DNA of 40,277 nt, from contig JAGOMJ010000020.1 in the NCBI GenBank assembly GCA_017993615.1, forward strand, positions 1-40,277, read 5' to 3'. The position numbers were made by a program, and so were the translations under genes. How positions within the stretch are numbered: the stretch's first letter is position 1; every line of letters starts with the position of its first letter. This document shows positions 8,482 through 16,704 of this stretch, one piece after another. The notes beneath the pieces are model-generated. The model did no database searches and was not told where the DNA came from. It was given only the letters and a program-made list of their open reading frames with translations. Origin of the DNA: Smithella sp. Its GTDB lineage: Bacteria > Desulfobacterota > Syntrophia > Syntrophales > Smithellaceae.

Positions 8482-9345
8482 ATGAGAATTTTTGTCGCGA
8501 AAATAACGGTGTTGCTGATTTTGATATGGTCATCTCTGGCGTTGGCAGCCGACGGGGACAAGTTTGTGTTCCTGTCCAGCACCATCGGTCCGGTTGATTC
8601 CGGTATTGTCGGGGTTCTGGAAGATCAGTTTGAAAAAGAAACAGGCATCAGGGTGCGTCATATCGGAGCCGGCACGGGAGCGGCGCTGAATATTGCCACA
8701 AAATGCAATATCGATCTGGTCCAGGCTCATGCCAAGTCCCTGGAAGAAAAATTCATTGCGGACGGCTACGGCATTGAACGCATTCCCCTGATGTATAATG
8801 ATTTTGTCATTGTCGGACCGGCTGCGGATCCGGCGGGAATCAAGGGAACGAAAACCGCCGCGGAAGCCTTGAAGAAAATCAAAGATAAAGGTTCGTTGTT
8901 CATCAGCCGCGGCGACAAGTCGGGAACGCATGTGGCGGAGATGGAGCTCTGGGCAAAAGCCGCCATCAAGCCCGAAGGCGCCTGGTATTCCGTTTACGAA
9001 AAGGGAGCGGAAGGCAATGCCGCTACGCTGAAATACACTGATGAGAAAGCAGCGTATACCGTCATCGACCGCGCGACGTATCTCTCGCTGAAAGATCAGA
9101 TCAAACTCGGGATTCTGGTCGAAAACGATGAAGCGCTCTTAAATTTCATTTCTTTGATACAGGTCAATCCGGCAAAATGCCCCAAAGTCAATGCCACAGA
9201 TACCAAAGCGTTTATTGCCTGGCTGACATCGCCGTCCAAGGGGCAGTTGATCATTCGCGATTTCGGCAAGGATAAATACGGTTCACCGCTTTTCTTCCCC
9301 AATTCTCTGGAATGGCAGAAAGCGAATAAAAAATCACGGATATGA
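8482..9345 (+). CDS. TupA-like ABC transporter binding protein, divergent paralogue
   Basis: A periplasmic oxyanion-binding protein (287 aa) of the TupA family with a signal peptide (about residues 1-22, ending LALA-AD). It shares the family backbone with the next gene, including EKFIADGYG, YNDFVIVGP, LFISRGDKSGTH, YTVIDRATYLSLK and KYGSPLFFP. The tungstate loop differs: the canonical TTTSTQDSGLLD is here SSTIGPVDSGIVG, and the VGSGQAMKMG-type second loop is IGAGTGAALNIA. The ligand may therefore be another oxyanion, or tungstate bound differently. An AGGAGGG site precedes the ATG. It lies 153 bp upstream of canonical tupA and probably shares the TupBC permease. Confidence 0.82.
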   Translation: MRIFVAKITVLLILIWSSLALAADGDKFVFLSSTIGPVDSGIVGVLEDQFEKETGIRVRHIGAGTGAALNIATKCNIDLVQAHAKSLEEKFIADGYGIERIPLMYNDFVIVGPAADPAGIKGTKTAAEALKKIKDKGSLFISRGDKSGTHVAEMELWAKAAIKPEGAWYSVYEKGAEGNAATLKYTDEKAAYTVIDRATYLSLKDQIKLGILVENDEALLNFISLIQVNPAKCPKVNATDTKAFIAWLTSPSKGQLIIRDFGKDKYGSPLFFPNSLEWQKANKKSRI

Positions 9346-9404
9346 ACTCCAAAGCAGATCTTTGAGATTCATATCCTCCGCTTGAAGCGGGATTGTTCGA
9401 CTTA

Positions 9405-9456
9405 CAAATTTCAATTCACCTATAGTGCCCTTTAGGGTATTCGTTTTTGAAATTTG
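9405..9456 (+). repeat. Inverted repeat between the two binding-protein genes
   Basis: Perfect 9-base arms CAAATTTCA (9405-9413) and TGAAATTTG (9448-9456) enclose a second small hairpin, CCCT-tt-AGGG. It lies just upstream of tupA. It could stabilise or separate the two transcripts; there is no T run, so it is not a standard terminator. Confidence 0.5.
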
Positions 9457-9498
9457 AGTCTCACGAATAGAAAATAATTTATATAAAGGAGTGACATT

Positions 9499-10365
9499 AT
9501 GAAATTTTTTAGAAGCAGTAAAATAATTATTACATTGATGATTGCGGCGATGATCGTCGTATTCGGAGGAACAAGCGTTTTTGCGGCGCCCAAACAGAAA
9601 AATATTATTCTGGCAACCACCACCAGCACGCAGGATAGCGGGTTGCTGGATGTTTTGATTCCCATTTTCGAAAAACAGACCGGTTATTTTGTAAAAACCA
9701 TTGCCGTCGGTTCCGGCCAGGCGATGAAGATGGGTGAAAAGGGCGAAGCGGATGTCATGCTGGTTCATTCGCCGGATGCGGAGAAAAAATTTATTGCCGA
9801 CGGGTTTGGCGTCAACCGGCAGTTGATTATGCATAATGATTTTATCATTGTGGGGCCGGGAACGGATCCGGCCAAGGTCAAAGGCGTTAAATCTTCCGCT
9901 GAAGCCATGAAGATGATTGCCAAGGCGGAAAGTTTGTTTTTGTCTCGCGGTGATAATTCCGGAACGCATGCCAAAGAAAAAACCCTGTGGAAAAAAGCTG
10001 AAATTACGCCTGCCGGTCAAAAATGGTATCAGGAAACCGGTCTGGGCATGGGGCAGACTCTGAACGTTGCGGCCGAGAAAAAAGGTTACACCCTGGCGGA
10101 TCGCGGAACCTACCTGGCTTTGAAGAAAAACTTGGGTCTGGATATTCTGGTGGAAGGCGATGCCGCTCTGCTGAATATTTATCACGTGATTGAAGTCAAC
10201 AGCGCCAAGTGGCCCAAAGCCAACGCCGATGGCGCCAAAGCGTTTGCCGCTTTCATGGTGTCCAAAAACACCCAGGATATTATCAAAACATTCGGCGTGG
10301 ATAAGTTCGGTTCTCCCTTGTTCTTCCCCGATGCCGGCAAAAAAGTGGAAGATCTGGGCAAATAA
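9499..10365 (+). CDS. tupA: Tungstate ABC transporter binding protein TupA
   Basis: A periplasmic tungstate-binding protein (288 aa) that delivers WO4 to TupBC. A signal peptide covers about residues 1-30. The TupA signatures are intact: TTTSTQDSGLLDVLIP in the first oxyanion loop, then AVGSGQAMKMGEKGEADV, MLVHSPDAEKKF, HNDFIIVGPGTDPA, LSRGDNSGTH and FGSPLFFP at the end. An AAGGAG site precedes the ATG. The family has very high affinity and selectivity for tungstate over molybdate. This fits the two tungsten-type aldehyde oxidoreductases encoded 11-19 kb downstream. The ABC components follow after a 214-bp structured gap. Confidence 0.92.
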   Translation: MKFFRSSKIIITLMIAAMIVVFGGTSVFAAPKQKNIILATTTSTQDSGLLDVLIPIFEKQTGYFVKTIAVGSGQAMKMGEKGEADVMLVHSPDAEKKFIADGFGVNRQLIMHNDFIIVGPGTDPAKVKGVKSSAEAMKMIAKAESLFLSRGDNSGTHAKEKTLWKKAEITPAGQKWYQETGLGMGQTLNVAAEKKGYTLADRGTYLALKKNLGLDILVEGDAALLNIYHVIEVNSAKWPKANADGAKAFAAFMVSKNTQDIIKTFGVDKFGSPLFFPDAGKKVEDLGK

Positions 10366-10388
10366 TTTAAGCAATTGTAAAGCATAAC

Positions 10389-10538
10389 GTATAAGTTCGG
10401 TCGAGTCTTTTTGACTCGACCGAACTTATACAAAGGATGTTACAGCCAGGTCAAAAAGACCTGGTTGAACTGAGACTCGACCGAACTGATGCAAAGGATG
10501 TTTATGTTGTAAACAGCCAAGTCAAAAAGCCTTGGCTG
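10389..10538 (+). repeat. Hairpin-rich repeat element between tupA and tupB
   Basis: Three consecutive hairpins. The first has a perfect 19-bp stem (10389-10407 / 10413-10431) with a TTTTT loop. The second is CCAGGTC-aaaaa-GACCTGG (10446-10464). The third has an 8-bp stem (10514-10521 / 10531-10538). The block GACTCGACCGAACT plus about 15 further bases occurs twice, at 10413 and 10474. The loops share the word GTCAAAAAG or its complement. There is no T run after the stems, so it looks like a repeat family or a processing and stability element, not a simple terminator. It could keep tupA mRNA more abundant than tupBC mRNA. Confidence 0.85.
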
Positions 10539-10579
10539 AACTTAGGCGTTTGATTCTGTCGTAAGGTAACGGGTGTTTT

Positions 10580-11278
10580 GTGGAATTAATCATTCAAGGG
10601 ATCATCAAAGCTTTTGAGTTAATCGTCACCTTTGATCCTGAAGTCCTGGGAATCACGTGGCTGTCTTTGAAGATATCGGGCACAGCCACGTTCATCAGTC
10701 TTTTCATCGGCGTTTCCATCGGAACGGCGGTTGCTTTAAATAATTTTTTCGGAAAGCGATTCGTTATCAGCCTTATCAATACGGGCATGGGGCTGCCGCC
10801 CGTGGTTGTCGGTCTTTTCGTGACGATGATGATCTGGCGAAGCGGCCCTTTCGGCTTTCTGGAAATTCTTTACACGCCCTATGCCATGATTATCGCGCAG
10901 GCGATTATTGCCACGCCCATTGTCATGGGCATCTCGCTGGCTTCTATTCAAAATCTTCCGCCGAATCTGCGCCTGCAGATTTTGTCTCTGGGTGCGAGCC
11001 GCCTGCAAATGGTGTGGATATTGATCAAAGAGGCGAAACTGCCGCTGCTGGCGGCGGTCATGGCCGGATTTGGAGGTGTGATTTCCGAAGTGGGCGCCTC
11101 CATTATGGTCGGCGGTAACATCAAAGGCTATTCGCGCGTGCTGACCACGGCCACGGTCATGGAAACCGGCAAGGGAAATTTCGATATTGCCATCGCCCTG
11201 GGCATTATTCTGCTGATTCTCGCCTTTATGATTAATGCCCTGCTCACGCAAATTCAGCAAAGGCAGCGTCCGCGATGA
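10580..11278 (+). CDS. tupB: Tungstate ABC transporter permease TupB
   Basis: An inner-membrane permease (232 aa) with about five membrane helices. The first follows the short N-terminal segment (ITWLSLKISGTATFISLF) and the last is near the C terminus (IALGIILLILAFMINALL). The cytoplasmic coupling loop carries the permease signature around SLGASRLQMVWILIKEAKLP, which docks on the ATPase TupC. The start is a GTG at 10580 with only a weak AAGG about 14 bases upstream, so translation may be modest or coupled. It overlaps tupC by four bases (ATGA). Size and order match TupB in tupABC operons. Confidence 0.9.
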   Translation: MELIIQGIIKAFELIVTFDPEVLGITWLSLKISGTATFISLFIGVSIGTAVALNNFFGKRFVISLINTGMGLPPVVVGLFVTMMIWRSGPFGFLEILYTPYAMIIAQAIIATPIVMGISLASIQNLPPNLRLQILSLGASRLQMVWILIKEAKLPLLAAVMAGFGGVISEVGASIMVGGNIKGYSRVLTTATVMETGKGNFDIAIALGIILLILAFMINALLTQIQQRQRPR

Positions 11279-12366
11279 ATCAGAACGTCATGATGAAAGT
11301 GGAAAATATCATTCTGCGTCGGGGCGGCGTCGTTGTTCTCGACATTCCCGAATTCCACGTGCAGCCGGGAAGAATCCTGGCGCTCATCGGTCCCAACGGC
11401 GCGGGCAAGTCGACGCTGCTTTTAATGATGGCGGGACTCTTGAAGCCGCAGCAGGGAAAAATTTATTTTCAGGGAAGGGCGATGGAAAACCGGGCGGATC
11501 TGAATTTCCTGCGCCGGAACGTATCGGTTGTATTTCAGGAACCGCTGCTTCTGAACAGCAATGTTTTTGACAATATTGCTCTGGGCCTGAAGTTCCGGAA
11601 AATGAGCCGTGACGAGATCAACAACAAGGTTCAAAAATCTCTGGAAGCTTTCGGCATCAGTCACCTGGAAAAACGGTATGCCAGGGCGCTCTCCGGCGGA
11701 GAGGCCAAAAGAGTTTCATTGGCGCGCGCGCTGGCCATCGAACCGCAGATGCTCCTGCTGGATGAGGCGTTCAATTCGCTGGATCCGCCGTCGCGGGAAA
11801 CCATCATTGAAGATTTAAAACAGATTCTGGAGAAAACGAAGATGACCGCCGTGCTGGCGCTGCACGACCGGGAGGAAACGCTGCGTCTGGCGCAGGATGT
11901 CTGTGTCATGCACGCCGGCAATATCGTGCAAAGCGGCACTACCGCCCGGATCTTCAATCAGCCCGATTCGGAATTTGTGGCAAGCTTTGTGGGCACGGAA
12001 ACGATTCTGGAAGGCTGGGTACGGAACTGTACAGCGGGAAATATGCTTGTCGATGTCGAAGGCAGGCAAATCGAAGCGATCGGCGATTGTTCCATCGGCC
12101 GGAAAGTATTCTGCTGTTTGCGGCCGGAAAATGTTATCATATCCAGCCGGACGCAGGAAGAAGTCAGCGTGCGCAACAGTTTCGAGGCCAGGGTATCTAA
12201 AATCATTCGTCAGGGATTTTTCAATAAGCTCATTCTGGATTGCGGTTTTCCCCTGGTCGCTTACATCACCATTCCGTCGTGCGAGGATCTGGGCATTGCT
12301 CCCGGCGTCACGGTGGTGGCCTCCTTCAAAGCCACGTCCGTTCATGTGATCCCCCGGGAAAAATAG
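11275..12366 (+). CDS. tupC: Tungstate ABC transporter ATP-binding protein TupC
   Basis: The ATPase subunit (363 aa) that drives tungstate import. The nucleotide-binding domain shows Walker A GPNGAGKST (39-47), Q-loop Gln88, ABC signature LSGGE (139-143), Walker B LLLDE (160-164) and switch His197. Residues about 235-360 form a C-terminal extension of the TOBE/Mop type. In ModC-like ATPases such a domain can bind oxyanion and inhibit transport, so feedback control is possible. The start ATG overlaps the tupB stop, indicating coupled translation. It is the last gene of the tup group; the next start is 73 bp downstream. Confidence 0.92.
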   Translation: MNQNVMMKVENIILRRGGVVVLDIPEFHVQPGRILALIGPNGAGKSTLLLMMAGLLKPQQGKIYFQGRAMENRADLNFLRRNVSVVFQEPLLLNSNVFDNIALGLKFRKMSRDEINNKVQKSLEAFGISHLEKRYARALSGGEAKRVSLARALAIEPQMLLLDEAFNSLDPPSRETIIEDLKQILEKTKMTAVLALHDREETLRLAQDVCVMHAGNIVQSGTTARIFNQPDSEFVASFVGTETILEGWVRNCTAGNMLVDVEGRQIEAIGDCSIGRKVFCCLRPENVIISSRTQEEVSVRNSFEARVSKIIRQGFFNKLILDCGFPLVAYITIPSCEDLGIAPGVTVVASFKATSVHVIPREK

Positions 12367-12438
12367 TTTTTTAATCTATTGGAAAATGAAATAAAATGAT
12401 TTATAAACCGATGCAGTGAATTTGCTCGGAAAGCGTGA

Positions 12439-12870
12439 ATGATTGTGAATTACGACGTTTATCTGGAAAAACTGAAAGCCGGTCAAAAGGGGATTAATCC
12501 TTTTCTGGATTTTCTGGGTGCGGCGCTGGTGGAGCTGAAGGACGGTTACGCCTGTTTTAAAATGCCGGTTCGCCCGGAGTATCTGCAGGGGGCCAAAGCC
12601 ATGCAGGGAGGCCTGATGGTTGCGCTGGCGGATGAGACGATCGCTCATGCGATGATGACGCAGTTAACTCCTGAGGAAGGCTTAACCACCATCGAACTGA
12701 AAAGCAATTTTCTGGCCGGCGTCAGCGGCGGGGAACTCACGGCGACGGCAACCGTTTTTAAAAAGGGGAAAAGCCTTATGATCGGAGACTGTCTGGTTAC
12801 CGACAATAAAGACAAAAATGTCTGCCGCGTTTCGGCAACGTTTCTGCTGTTAAAGGAAAAATCCAAGTAG
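12439..12870 (+). CDS. PaaI-family hotdog thioesterase
   Basis: A 143-residue single hotdog-fold protein of the PaaI / phenylacetic-acid-degradation thioesterase type, which hydrolyses acyl- or aryl-CoA thioesters as a tetramer. The central helix motif is MQGGLMVALADETIAHAM, where the acidic Asp fits the catalytic position. The usual His of HGG is replaced by Gln. The strand region TIELKSNFLAGVSGGELTA is typical. A GGAAAG sequence lies about 7 bases before the ATG. It is probably its own unit between tupC and the PHP gene. The substrate cannot be told from sequence. Confidence 0.8.
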   Translation: MIVNYDVYLEKLKAGQKGINPFLDFLGAALVELKDGYACFKMPVRPEYLQGAKAMQGGLMVALADETIAHAMMTQLTPEEGLTTIELKSNFLAGVSGGELTATATVFKKGKSLMIGDCLVTDNKDKNVCRVSATFLLLKEKSK

Positions 12871-12942
12871 TTCAATGCTTAGCGGTCTGCACATCCTTAT
12901 TGACTCCCGGTCCTAAATTTGCTAGTAAGCATCAGATTAAGC

Positions 12943-12969
12943 ATTCTAAATCTGTCGTATATTTAGAAT
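12943..12969. promoter_or_regulatory. Inverted repeat before the PHP gene
   Basis: Perfect 9-base arms ATTCTAAAT (12943-12951) and ATTTAGAAT (12961-12969), 9 bases apart, just before the ribosome-binding site of the PHP gene. It could be an operator or an RNA hairpin that controls the start of the glycan operon. Confidence 0.4.
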
Positions 12970-12982
12970 CAGGATTTTTTAA

Positions 12983-13639
12983 GTGATTGATCTGCATACT
13001 CATTCCATTTTCAGCGATGGCGAGTTGATACCCGCAGAACTGGCGCAGCGAGCCTGGGCCGCGGGTTATAAGTTTCTGGCCATTACCGATCACGCGGATC
13101 ATTCCAATATCGATTTCATCATTCCCCGGATCATCAGGGCCTGTTTCAAAATTAACCAGGCGGGAAAGATCAACGTTTTCCCCGGAGTCGAAATCACGCA
13201 TGTTGCGCCCGCTCAGATCGCCGGTTTGGCGAATGAAGCCAGAAAACTGGGGGCGAAGGTGGTGGTTGTACACGGGGAAACGATTGTGGAGCCGGTGCCT
13301 GCCGGAACAAATCTGGCTGCCCTGAAAGCAGACATTGATATCCTGGCGCATCCCGGACTCCTGACGGAAAAAGAAGCGAGGCTTGCCGCCGAAAGGGGAA
13401 TTTATCTCGAAATCACAACGCGGAGAGGTCACAGTTTCACCAACGGGCATGTGGCGCAGACGGCAAGGAAATGCAAAGCGAAGCTGATGCTCAATAATGA
13501 TGCCCACGCGCCGGCTGATTTTGCCGGCCGGGAAAGAGCGCAACGCATTGCAAGCGGCGCCGGACTGAATGCAAGAGAAGTATCCGCTATGTTTGAAAAT
13601 TCGCGAAGGATGGTAAAAAAGTTGCAGTATGAAAGGTAA
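12983..13639 (+). CDS. PHP-domain metal-dependent phosphoesterase
   Basis: A stand-alone PHP domain (218 aa), a trinuclear-metal phosphoesterase fold shared with histidinol phosphatase and polymerase proofreading domains. Predicted metal ligands are visible: H5 and H7 (DLHTHS), D36-H37 and H40 (TDHADH), E70 (GVEI), H97 (VVHGE), H123 (LAHPG) and D173/H175 (NNDAHAP). The GTG start at 12983 has AGGA about 8 bases upstream. Its end overlaps the GT4 gene by 11 bases, which marks it as the first gene of a coupled operon. A role as sugar-phosphate phosphatase in glycan precursor supply is plausible but inferred. Confidence 0.85.
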   Translation: MIDLHTHSIFSDGELIPAELAQRAWAAGYKFLAITDHADHSNIDFIIPRIIRACFKINQAGKINVFPGVEITHVAPAQIAGLANEARKLGAKVVVVHGETIVEPVPAGTNLAALKADIDILAHPGLLTEKEARLAAERGIYLEITTRRGHSFTNGHVAQTARKCKAKLMLNNDAHAPADFAGRERAQRIASGAGLNAREVSAMFENSRRMVKKLQYER

Positions 13640-14888
13640 ATCCAAATCACAGCCGTTGAAAATTTGTCTGCTGACCTACCGGGGCAATCCCAATTGTGGC
13701 GGGCAGGGAGTATACATCAAATATTTGAGTAAGGCACTCAGTGATCTGGGGCATGAAGTCGATGTGTTGTCGGGACCGCCTTATCCGCATCTGGATCCAC
13801 CGGTGCGTCTGCATAGACTTCCCAGCCTGGATCTTTATAATGTCGAACATCCCTTTCGGGTGCGCAACGCGCGCGCCCTGATGAATCCGCTGAATATGTA
13901 CGAATTTCTGACCATGTGTACGGGCCGGTTTCCCGAACCGTATACTTTCGGCGTCCGGGCTTATAATTATCTGCAACGACACCGGAAGAAGTATGATATC
14001 GTCCACGATAACCAGTGTCTTGCTTACGGGATCGGTAAAATAGCGCAGAACGTCGTTCCCACGATAGCGACGATTCATCATCCCATCACCGTCGACCGTC
14101 AGGAAGAGTTCAAGTCGGCGACCAGCAAAAGGAAAATTAATAAGATCAAAAAATGGTATTCCTTCATCCGGATGCAGAAAGAAGTCGCCCGCCAGCTTTC
14201 GCATATCGTGACGGTTTCGGAATGTTCCAAAATAGACATTGCTGAGGAATTTTCCATTCCGTCGTCCAAGTTTCGCGTGGTGCCCAACGGGATCAATAAA
14301 GAGTTTTTTTATCCGGTTCAGAACGGATCGCGTCCTAAAAACTCCATTATTGTTACTAACAGCGCGGATACGCCTTTGAAAGGGCTGCGCTATCTGCTGG
14401 AAGCCGTTTACCAGATCAGAAAAAAACAGCCGGTGAAACTGACGGTAATCGGAGAGCCGAAGAAAAACGGTGTCGTTAAGAAACTCGTCGCCGAACTGGG
14501 TATCGAAGATATCGTCCATTTTACCGGGCGCATCGCCAATGAAGAATTTGCCGATTATTATTCCAAAGCCACGATTGCCGTTGTTCCGTCTTTATATGAA
14601 GGATTCGGCCTGCCCGCGGCCGAGGCGATGGCGTGCGGCGTGCCTCTCGTTAGCACCAGCGGCGGCGCCCTGCCGGAAGTTGTGGGAGATGCCGGAATTA
14701 TTGTACCTCCCGCGGATGCAGATGCTCTGGCCAGAGAAATCCTGTTCTTGTTCAATCATCCCGATCAAAGAAAAAAAATGGCCCAGGCCGGTATCGCAAG
14801 GGTCGATGCCATTTTCAACTGGTCAAAAGCTGCCGGCGACATGGTGGAAGTGTACCGAGAGGCAATACATGATTACCGTGGAAATTGA
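13629..14888 (+). CDS. Glycosyltransferase family 4
   Basis: A GT-B retaining glycosyltransferase (419 aa) that transfers a sugar from a nucleotide-sugar donor. The N-terminal acceptor domain begins ICLLTYRGNPNCGGQGVYIK, whose glycine-rich loop is typical of GT4. The C-terminal donor domain includes RFVPNG-like RVVPNGINKEFF and the E-x7-E motif, E324 to E332 (EGFGLPAAEAMACGVPLV). There is no signal peptide, so it acts at the cytoplasmic face. It overlaps the PHP gene by 11 bases and the methyltransferase by 20 bases. The sugar and acceptor are unknown. Confidence 0.9.
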   Translation: MKGKSKSQPLKICLLTYRGNPNCGGQGVYIKYLSKALSDLGHEVDVLSGPPYPHLDPPVRLHRLPSLDLYNVEHPFRVRNARALMNPLNMYEFLTMCTGRFPEPYTFGVRAYNYLQRHRKKYDIVHDNQCLAYGIGKIAQNVVPTIATIHHPITVDRQEEFKSATSKRKINKIKKWYSFIRMQKEVARQLSHIVTVSECSKIDIAEEFSIPSSKFRVVPNGINKEFFYPVQNGSRPKNSIIVTNSADTPLKGLRYLLEAVYQIRKKQPVKLTVIGEPKKNGVVKKLVAELGIEDIVHFTGRIANEEFADYYSKATIAVVPSLYEGFGLPAAEAMACGVPLVSTSGGALPEVVGDAGIIVPPADADALAREILFLFNHPDQRKKMAQAGIARVDAIFNWSKAAGDMVEVYREAIHDYRGN

Positions 14889-15570
14889 TAAACTTGATTT
14901 AAAGCCCGACAGCGTCGTTCTCGATGCCGGCTGCGGACTGGGCAGACATCTGCGTCATCTGGCGAGAATTCCGGATCTGAAAATATTCGGCATCGATAAA
15001 AACACCTGGGCGCTTCAGGAAACCGCGAAATCCATGGATACGCAGCCCGATGCCCGGTCGAAGGATTATCTGGTGTCCATTGCCGATATCAACCGGCTGC
15101 CTTTTGCAAACGCTTCTTTTGACTGCATCATCTGTTCGGAAGTTCTGGAGCATATTCCCGATCATCAAAAAGCCATCCAGGAGCTGGACCGAATATTGAA
15201 ACCGAACGGGACGCTCGTGGTCAGTGTGCCGCGGTATTTCGCCGAAAGAATCTGCTGGTTTATTTCCCGCGATTATCATAATGAAGAAGGCGGCCATATC
15301 CGGATTTACAGAAAAAAACAGCTGCACAGAATGCTGACGGGCCAGGGATTCGAGTGCTGGAAAATCAATTACAAGCATGCGTTGCATTCACCGTACTGGT
15401 GGCTCAAGTGCCTGGTGGGCCTCAAAAATGAAGATCACCCGCTGGTCAGAAGTTATCGGAAATTTCTGGAGTGGGACATTATGAAAAAACCGCGGCCGGT
15501 GCGGATGCTCGAAGAATTGCTGAATCCGTTGATGGGCAAGAGCATTGTCTATTATCTTAGAAAAGGTTGA
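14869..15570 (+). CDS. Class I SAM-dependent methyltransferase
   Basis: A Rossmann-fold methyltransferase (233 aa) of the Methyltransf_11 type. Motif I is VVLDAGCGLGRH (about 17-27), the acidic ribose contact is in FGIDKN, and the post-I segments ADINRLPFANASFDCIICSEVLEHIPDHQ and LDRILKPNGTLVVSVPR, cut here into family-typical pieces, follow in order. The start ATG at 14869 has GAGAGG upstream and overlaps the GT4 gene by 20 bases; the frame is open upstream, but that part only shadows GT4. It probably methylates the glycan or lipid made by its neighbours. Confidence 0.85.
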   Translation: MITVEIDKLDLKPDSVVLDAGCGLGRHLRHLARIPDLKIFGIDKNTWALQETAKSMDTQPDARSKDYLVSIADINRLPFANASFDCIICSEVLEHIPDHQKAIQELDRILKPNGTLVVSVPRYFAERICWFISRDYHNEEGGHIRIYRKKQLHRMLTGQGFECWKINYKHALHSPYWWLKCLVGLKNEDHPLVRSYRKFLEWDIMKKPRPVRMLEELLNPLMGKSIVYYLRKG

Positions 15571-15575
15571 TTGGA

Positions 15576-16610
15576 ATGGAACTTGAACTCTCCGTCAGTG
15601 AAGCGAGCGCCCCGGTCTCTGTGGAAAAAATCGGTTCTTTTATTATTTCGCTTCAAAAAGAGAATGGCGAGATCCCCTGGTCAGCCGGCGGAAAGACCGA
15701 TCCGTGGGATCATGTAGAAAGCGCCATGGGGCTTTCCGCGGCCGGTTTCTACACGGAGGCGGAAAAGGCCTATGAATGGCTGGCGTCGACTCAGCTTGAA
15801 GACGGCAGTTGGTGGTCGGAAATTCAGGACGGAAAAATTATCAATTCCTGCAAAGAATCGAATTTTGCCGCCTATGTTGCGGTTGGCGTCTTCCATCACT
15901 ATCTGGTGACGCGCGATGAGAAGTTCCTGAAAAAGATGTGGCATACCATTGCGCAGGGGATTCAGTTTGCGATCAATCTGCAGGCGCCCGACGGCGAAAT
16001 TTACTGGGCGAGAAACAAACACGGCGCGGCGGATAAAATGGCGTTGCTGACCGGCTCCAGTTCCATATACATGAGTATTAAATGCGCGCTGGCGGTTGCC
16101 GACCGGCTGGGGAAAAAACGCGCGGGCTGGCGCAAGGCTATGGACGCGCTGGGCGCGGCAATTAAAAACAGGCCGGATCTCTTCAACATGATCAAGTCGC
16201 GCTATTCGATGGACTGGTATTATCCGATTTTATGCGGAGCCGTCACCGGTGCGGAAGCGCAGAAACGAATCGCCCATTTATGGGAAAAATTTGTTGTTCC
16301 CGACTGGGGCGTGCGCTGTGTCAGCGACCGTCCGTGGGTGACCATGGCCGAGACGGCGGAATTTATTCTGACGCTGGCGTCGATCGGCGATCTTGCCCGG
16401 GCGAAAACCATATTCAGCTGGCTTCATGATAAACGATTTTCCGACGGCTCGTTCTGGATGGGGGTGACGTTTCCGGATGGCGTTATCTGGCCGGAGGAAA
16501 AAACGGGCTGGACGGCGGCAGCCGTCATTCTGGCTTCGGACGCTCTGAATGAAATGACGCCGGCAGGAAAGCTTTTCAATCATCAATTCTGGGCGTCGAT
16601 AAGCAAGTGA
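15576..16610 (+). CDS. (alpha/alpha)6-barrel prenyltransferase/cyclase-like protein
   Basis: The protein (344 aa) resembles the terpenoid cyclase / protein prenyltransferase (alpha/alpha)6-toroid superfamily. Repeated Gly-Ser/Asp-aromatic turns are visible: ENGEIPWSAGGKTD, EDGSWWSEIQDGK, PDGEIYWARN and SDGSFWMGVTFPDGVIWPE. It lacks the DXDD or DCTAE motifs of squalene-hopene cyclases, so terpene cyclisation is not supported; a glycan- or lipid-binding or glycosidase-like role is equally possible. I chose ATG 15576, with AAAAGG 9 bases upstream, over an in-frame TTG at 15567 that overlaps the methyltransferase stop. It lies in the operon with GT4 and methyltransferase genes. Confidence 0.7.
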   Translation: MELELSVSEASAPVSVEKIGSFIISLQKENGEIPWSAGGKTDPWDHVESAMGLSAAGFYTEAEKAYEWLASTQLEDGSWWSEIQDGKIINSCKESNFAAYVAVGVFHHYLVTRDEKFLKKMWHTIAQGIQFAINLQAPDGEIYWARNKHGAADKMALLTGSSSIYMSIKCALAVADRLGKKRAGWRKAMDALGAAIKNRPDLFNMIKSRYSMDWYYPILCGAVTGAEAQKRIAHLWEKFVVPDWGVRCVSDRPWVTMAETAEFILTLASIGDLARAKTIFSWLHDKRFSDGSFWMGVTFPDGVIWPEEKTGWTAAAVILASDALNEMTPAGKLFNHQFWASISK

Positions 16611-16704
16611 AAATGCTTTTTGCAAAGCGGCTGTTTCCGATGATGTCCCCGCCCGGTTTTTAAAAAATATCTGCTACAATAATCCAATATCAAAAGGTTC
16701 AGCA

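Noticed and set aside
9334..10374. Long minus-strand frame (346 codons) opposite tupA
   Set aside because: It lies fully antisense to a clear TupA gene, has a shadow-like composition and no recognisable family.
12932..13645. Minus-strand frame opposite the PHP gene
   Set aside because: The + strand frame has all PHP metal motifs; the opposite frame has none.
15576..16610. Squalene-hopene cyclase
   Set aside because: Only about 344 residues, and the DXDD and QW motif set is missing; only the general toroid fold is supported.
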